Of a stretch of DNA of 10,000 nucleotides, positions 6,939 through 10,000 are shown one piece after another (the stretch's first letter is position 1; each line of letters begins with the position of its first letter). Location of the stretch: NCBI GenBank assembly GCA_009663005.1, contig CM018897.1:5361521-5371520 (forward strand), written 5' to 3'. The translations under genes were made by a program, and so were the position numbers. The DNA is from Actinidia chinensis. Its lineage: Eukaryota > Streptophyta > Magnoliopsida > Ericales > Actinidiaceae. A model generated the notes under the pieces. The model saw only the letters and a program-made list of their open reading frames with translations, did not search any database and had not been told where the DNA came from.

Positions 6939-7775
6939 ATTCGGATGGAATGAAGAGAAGATGGGGAGAAAGAAAGAGAGAAGAGTGAGTGAGAGAGAAA
7001 GAAATGAGGAGAAATTAGATGGTGTGGTAATGTTAATCATAAAAAGATCGGAGTGCAGATCAACGGTGAGATGATATCAGATCAAATGTGCAATTTTAGT
7101 ATGAGATCATGGAGCCAGATCTTCATATCTAATGGTGTTTAAATTTCATGTGAGGTAGAGCGAGGAGGTTAAAATATCGCGTTCTTAAACTCCGGAGGAT
7201 TTTCTAAAATATCTGATTTTGTATTACTCTTGAGCATGTGTGATATCTGTTGAAATCAATGGATTTGTTGGCCTCGTGTATAATGTATGATGTATTGTTT
7301 GGATGGTCTAAATGCTATGGAATGGGAACTGATACATGTACTGAGTGGATCCGCCAATAGTTCCACTATGGCGAGAAGAAGAAAGCCGAGAGTAGGAGAC
7401 GTGGATGAGGCCGATCACTAGTAATGTAAGGGAAGAACTGGTATGAGGGTTGATAAATATGGATTCGTTGTGTACTCTGACATCTTGTGTTGAGCCATTA
7501 TTGGATTCATTGAGCATATCCCGTCGTATTGTATACTTCCTTGTTAAAATGAGTTTTTTCAGGCGCACGTGGAGTTCGGATAGTACGAGAGGGTCGAGTG
7601 AAATACTGGAAATTTTGATCTTTTGTATTAATTACATTTGGAGACATTGTTAAAAATAAAAACATTGGAGACTATTGAATATTTGAAGGAAAATGGGCTC
7701 TAATTGTCTTTGAGGAAAAATACGGAGGAATGTAAGGTAATATTTACGGCCCGGGAGGGTAGGGTCGTCACAAAT

Positions 7776-7787
7776 GGTATCAGAGCT
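7776..7787 (+). promoter_or_regulatory. Primer binding site (tRNA-iMet type), interior 5
   Basis: An exact TGGTATCAGAGC lies 2 nt after the LTR6 terminus CACA. It is the clearest copy on the plus strand. Confidence 0.85.
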
Positions 7788-7969
7788 TAGGCTTTAGGGT
7801 CTTACATGGGACGTGTGGGAGGTTTAGATGTTAGATCGTATATGAGATTGTGTGGGAGATACAAAAATGGTTAATCAGAATCGTAGTGGAAGAGGGGTTT
7901 TTGGTTTTTGTATTTTTGAAGTGTAGTGCTACAAAATCAGACTTTTTAAATTTCGAGGACGAAATTTGT

Positions 7970-7982
7970 AAGAGGGGAAGAA
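7970..7982 (+). promoter_or_regulatory. Polypurine tract, interior 5
   Basis: An exact AAGAGGGGAAGAA. Ten bases (TGTAAAGAAA) separate it from the LTR7 start at 7993. Elsewhere the two abut, so this looks like a short local duplication or read insertion. Confidence 0.75.
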
Positions 7983-8509
7983 TGTAAAGAAATGTAATAA
8001 CCCGACTTTCTTGTAAGTTTTGGGTTTTAATAAAATATTCATATAACTTGTGGATAAAATTAACGATGACCATTAAATTGAGATTGTTGATAAATGTACT
8101 TAGAAGGTGGAGGGGCGGGAAGTGTGAGTTTTTATAAAATAATTAGAATTGAATTCTTTGAGCCGAAAGTGTCGGCGCCGAAGAAAAGAGCAAGGAAATG
8201 GAAAAGGAAAGAAAAGAAAAATAATAAAATATAAAATAATAAAAAATAAATATTTATATATAAATCGACTTTTATAAATATCTATAATTGGTATTCGGAT
8301 GAATGAAGAGAAGAGGGAAAAAAAGAAAGGAGAGAGAGAGGAGGAGAAAGAAATGCGAGAAAGTTATGGCGTGGTTAAGTTTTGATCATAAAAGATAGGA
8401 GTGCCAGATCAACGGGTGAGGAGCGAGTGATGAAGATCAATGTGAAATTTTAGTAGGATGATAATGGGAGCCACGAATCTTCATATATAATGGTGTTAAT
8501 TCAATTGAG

Positions 8510-8925
8510 GTAAGCAGGAGGGATACAATATGCTTTCTTAAACTACGGAGTTATTTTCTAAAATATCTGATTTTGTATTCCTCTTGAGCAGTGGTTGTTG
8601 TTATCTGTGTTTGCAATCCATGTGTATTTTGTTGGCATCGTGATATTGTATGAGAGTATTGTTTGATGGCTAAATGCTATAGAATGGAATTTAGACATGT
8701 CTGATTGGTCCGCCAATAGTTCCACTATGGACCGGGAAAAGCCGAGAGCTAGGAGAGGGATGAGGCCGATCACTAAGTAATGGATCAGGAAAGACCTGGG
8801 ATGAGGTCTTTGATGAAATATGAATTCGTCTGTGTTCACTCTGACAATTGTTGTGAGCCATATTGCTTCATTGAGCCTATTCCGTCGTATTGTATACTTC
8901 CCTATTTTTTAAAATGATTTTTCAG
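8510..8925 (+). other. Possible intron in the LTR transcript
   Basis: GAG|GTAAGC at 8507-8515 is a strong plant 5' splice site, and ATTTTTCAG|GCG ending at 8925 is a good 3' splice site. They enclose 416 AT-rich nt downstream of the inferred promoter. Both motifs recur at matching places in most copies of both arrays. No splicing is shown, and they may be chance matches preserved by common descent. Confidence 0.35.
8791..8812. repeat. Conserved hairpin inside the LTR (copy 7)
   Basis: AAAGACCT (8791-8798) and AGGTCTTT (8805-8812) form a perfect 8-bp stem around GGGATG. It is the counterpart of 4873-4892. The stem survives while the loop varies. Confidence 0.5.
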
Positions 8926-9021
8926 GCGGGGACGTGGGACGTTAGGACGAGACGAGATGGGTCGAATGAAAACTTGAAGATTTTTTATCTTTTTTATTAT
9001 TACATTTGGAGACATTGTAAA

Positions 9022-9027
9022 AATAAA
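9022..9027 (+). promoter_or_regulatory. Possible poly(A) signal of LTR7
   Basis: AATAAA lies about 110 nt before the LTR end, inside a block (ATTTGGAGACATTG...) that is among the best conserved of the repeat. If used, R would span several hundred bases and U5 would be about 80-100 nt. This is an inference from position only. Confidence 0.3.
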
Positions 9028-9139
9028 CATTTGGAGACTATTGAAATTTGAAGAAAATCGTGCTCTAATTGTATTTGAGGAAAAATAGGAGAATTTAGGT
9101 AATATTTACGGAGCAGGGATGGTCGGGTCCGTCCACAAA

Positions 9140-9152
9140 TCGGTATCAGAGT
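9140..9152 (+). promoter_or_regulatory. Primer binding site, interior 6 (altered)
   Basis: TCGGTATCAGAGT against TGGTATCAGAGC: one inserted C and one substitution. It stands directly after the LTR7 terminus CACAAA. Confidence 0.7.
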
Positions 9153-9316
9153 TAGGCTAGTAGGTTTTAATGGGGATCGTGTGGGAGGTTAGATGTTAGA
9201 TCGTAATGAGATTGTGTGGGAGATACAAAAATGGTATCATGAGTGCGTTAGTGGAAGCTGTGGATTTTTGATACTGGTACAAAATAAGACTTTTAACTTC
9301 GAGGGGACGAAATTTT

Positions 9317-9329
9317 AAGAGGGGAAGAA
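9317..9329 (+). promoter_or_regulatory. Polypurine tract, interior 6
   Basis: An exact AAGAGGGGAAGAA abuts the LTR8 start TGTAATAAACC. Confidence 0.8.
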
Positions 9330-10000
9330 TGTAATAAACCCGACTTTTAAAGTTTTGGGTTTAATTGAAAATATTCATAATTGTGAAGGAGATAAAAGAA
9401 CGAGTGACATTTGAAAAATGAGATGATATAATGTAATTAGAAGTTGGAGGGCTTGAGTGTGATTTTATTAAAATAATTTTAAAATTGAATTCTTGAGCGA
9501 AAAGCTGGTCGGAGCCTGCGCGACGACTGAAAGAAAAGAGAAAGGAGGAAATGGAAAAAGGAAAGAAAAAGAAAAAAAAGAAGGAAAAAGAAAATCATAA
9601 AATAATAAAATAATAAAATACTAATATTTATATATAAAATGACTTTATAATTCTATAATAGGAGTCGGATGAATGAGAGAAGCGGGAAAGAAAGAGAAAG
9701 AGGAGAGAGAGAGTGCGAGAAATAAATGAGAGAAATTATATGCGTGGTTAAGTTTTGTCATTCAAAAGATAGGCGTGCAGATCAATCGGTGAGGATGATG
9801 TCAGACAATGTGAAAGTTTGTATGATGACATGGAGCCAGATCTTCAATCTAATGGTGTTAATTTCACATGAACGGTAAGCAGGAGGTATACAATATGCTT
9901 TCTAAACTCCGGAGTTATTTTCTAAAATATCTGATTTGATTCCTCTTGAAGGCCATGTGTTGCCTATTGGTTGAAACCATGGTATTTTTGTTGGCATCGT
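9330..10000 (+). repeat. LTR copy 8, cut by the window end
   Basis: The first 671 bp of an LTR: TGTAATAAACCCGAC start, purine tract (about 9535-9595), TATA-like CTATAATAGG (9653-9662), long GA-rich leader (9670-9735) and a donor-like GGTAAGC near 9876, ending before the BamHI position. The GC-rich module is altered (GGTCGGAGCCTGCGCGACGA near 9507-9526). The array continues past 10000. Confidence 0.85.
9653..9662 (+). promoter_or_regulatory. TATA-like box of LTR8 promoter
   Basis: CTATAATAGG, one base short of CTATAAATAGG, is followed by AGTCGGATGAATGAGAG and a GA-rich leader, matching the layout in LTR2-4. Confidence 0.5.

Larger units (their letters stand above)
6631..7773 (+). repeat. LTR copy 6 (first plus-strand copy)
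   Basis: It is 1143 bp, from GTAATAACC (the initial T is missing or misread) to GGTCGTCACA. The purine tract at about 6804-6871 is uninterrupted except for a few bases. The TATA box is altered (ATTAAATAGG at 6929-6938) and is followed by a long GA-rich leader (6949-7012). A BamHI site lies at 7347-7352 and AATAAA at 7655-7660. The possible intron acceptor TTTTTTCAG|GCG is near 7553-7565. Open frames of 67 and 86 codons on opposite strands overlap each other and are not kept in other copies. Confidence 0.85.
7774..7992 (+). mobile_element. Short retroelement interior 5 (no coding capacity)
   Basis: The interior is about 219 bp: primer site (7776-7787), a second primer-like site with two altered bases (7868-7880), the perfect inverted repeat AAATTTCG/CGAAATTT (7948-7967), the polypurine tract (7970-7982) and ten extra bases before LTR7 that look like a partial duplication of GAATGTAA. 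A direct repeat GA(T)YGTGTGGGAG lies between the primer-like sites. An 80-codon minus-strand frame (7831-8073) crosses the interior/LTR boundary and is not conserved. Confidence 0.8.
7993..9137 (+). repeat. LTR copy 7
   Basis: This is the longest complete copy, 1145 bp, from TGTAATAACC to GTCCACA. It shows the GC-rich module (8161-8182), an altered TATA box near 8281-8291 (TCTATAATTGG), the GA-rich leader (8299-8360), the possible intron (8510-8925), the 8-bp hairpin (8791-8812) and AATAAA (9022-9027). The BamHI site is lost (TTGGTCCGCC near 8705). A 93-codon minus-strand frame at 8558-8839 is antisense to the LTR, and only fragments of it are echoed in other copies. Confidence 0.85.
9138..9329 (+). 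mobile_element. Short retroelement interior 6 (no coding capacity)
   Basis: The interior is 192 bp: primer site with two changes (9140-9152), direct repeat GATCGTGTGGGAG / GATTGTGTGGGAG (9175-9187, 9210-9222), second primer-like site (9232-9245), a damaged inverted repeat (AACTTCGAGGGGACGAAATTT region, about 9296-9315) and an intact polypurine tract (9317-9329). Confidence 0.8.
6631..10000 (+). mobile_element. Second array of the same retroelement, plus strand, running off the window
   Basis: Two complete LTRs and one partial alternate with two short interiors in the opposite orientation to the first array. Periods are about 1337 and 1362 bp, longer than the 1278-1305 bp of the minus-strand array. 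Most of the excess lies between the LTR start and the BamHI position, partly in the GA-rich leader. The array begins within a base of the LTR's TG terminus. It may be a nested insertion into LTR5, a genomic inversion, or a fold-back copy of the first array. No coding sequence is present. Confidence 0.8.

Noticed and set aside
7308..7653. Overlapping open frames on both strands (86 and 67 codons)
   Set aside because: They overlap on opposite strands within LTR6, contain no known motif, and are broken in LTR7.
7831..8073. Minus-strand frame of 80 codons over interior 5 and the LTR7 start
   Set aside because: It crosses a structural boundary of the element and runs against the element's sense strand. 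Other interiors do not keep it open.
8558..8839. Minus-strand frame of 93 codons with hydrophobic stretches
   Set aside because: The longest frame seen, but antisense to LTR7 and closed in the other seven copies; it gives no family match.
673..10000. CRISPR array or bacterial repeat system
   Set aside because: The ~1.3-kb period, LTR termini, tRNA primer site and polypurine tract explain the repetition. There are no short regular repeats with unique spacers and no bacterial genes.

Overview
This window shows a non-coding, plant-type repeat region. I see no supportable protein-coding gene, tRNA or rRNA. From 673 to 10000 almost everything is one repeat of about 1.28-1.36 kb. Its parts are those of an LTR retrotransposon with almost no interior: a long terminal repeat (LTR) of about 1.09-1.15 kb that begins TGTAATAACC and ends GTCGTCACA, a primer binding site TGGTATCAGAGC (complement of the plant initiator tRNA-Met 3' end), about 190-220 bp of interior, a polypurine tract AAGAGGGGAAGAA, and then the next LTR. 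The primer site, the GAGGACGAAATTT motif before the polypurine tract, and the TG...CA ends are typical of plant Ty3/gypsy (Metaviridae) elements. I therefore infer a flowering plant nuclear genome and do not name a species.

Layout. 1-672 is AT-rich flanking DNA unrelated to the repeat. 673-6612 is a tandem array read on the minus strand: LTR1 (673-1782), LTR2 (1978-3085), LTR3 (3269-4357), LTR4 (4548-5634) and a truncated LTR5 (5826-6612), joined by four short interiors. At 6613-6630 the orientation flips. 6631-10000 holds the same repeat on the plus strand: LTR6 (6631-7773), LTR7 (7993-9137) and LTR8 (9330 to the window end), joined by two interiors.

How the parts would work. Each LTR carries a U3 promoter (TATA box CTATAAATAGG followed by a GA-rich leader), a possible intron (GAG|GTAAGC to TTTTTCAG|GCG), an AATAAA about 110 nt before its end, and a U5 running into the primer site. 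The interiors carry no gag or pol. Any movement would need reverse transcriptase, integrase and Gag from an autonomous relative, as for TRIM-type elements, though LTRs over 1 kb are very large for a TRIM. The tandem LTR-interior-LTR form fits unequal recombination between LTRs, or insertion of concatemers from one-LTR circles.

Quality. The copies differ by many scattered one-base insertions, deletions and substitutions that look private to each copy. This resembles uncorrected single-molecule long-read sequence more than evolutionary divergence, so exact boundaries are good to a few bases only. The main questions are whether the orientation switch near 6613 is real (the plus-strand array starts at an exact LTR end and its GA tract differs, both of which fit a nested insertion) or a fold-back read artefact, and why each interior holds two primer-site copies about 92 bp apart.
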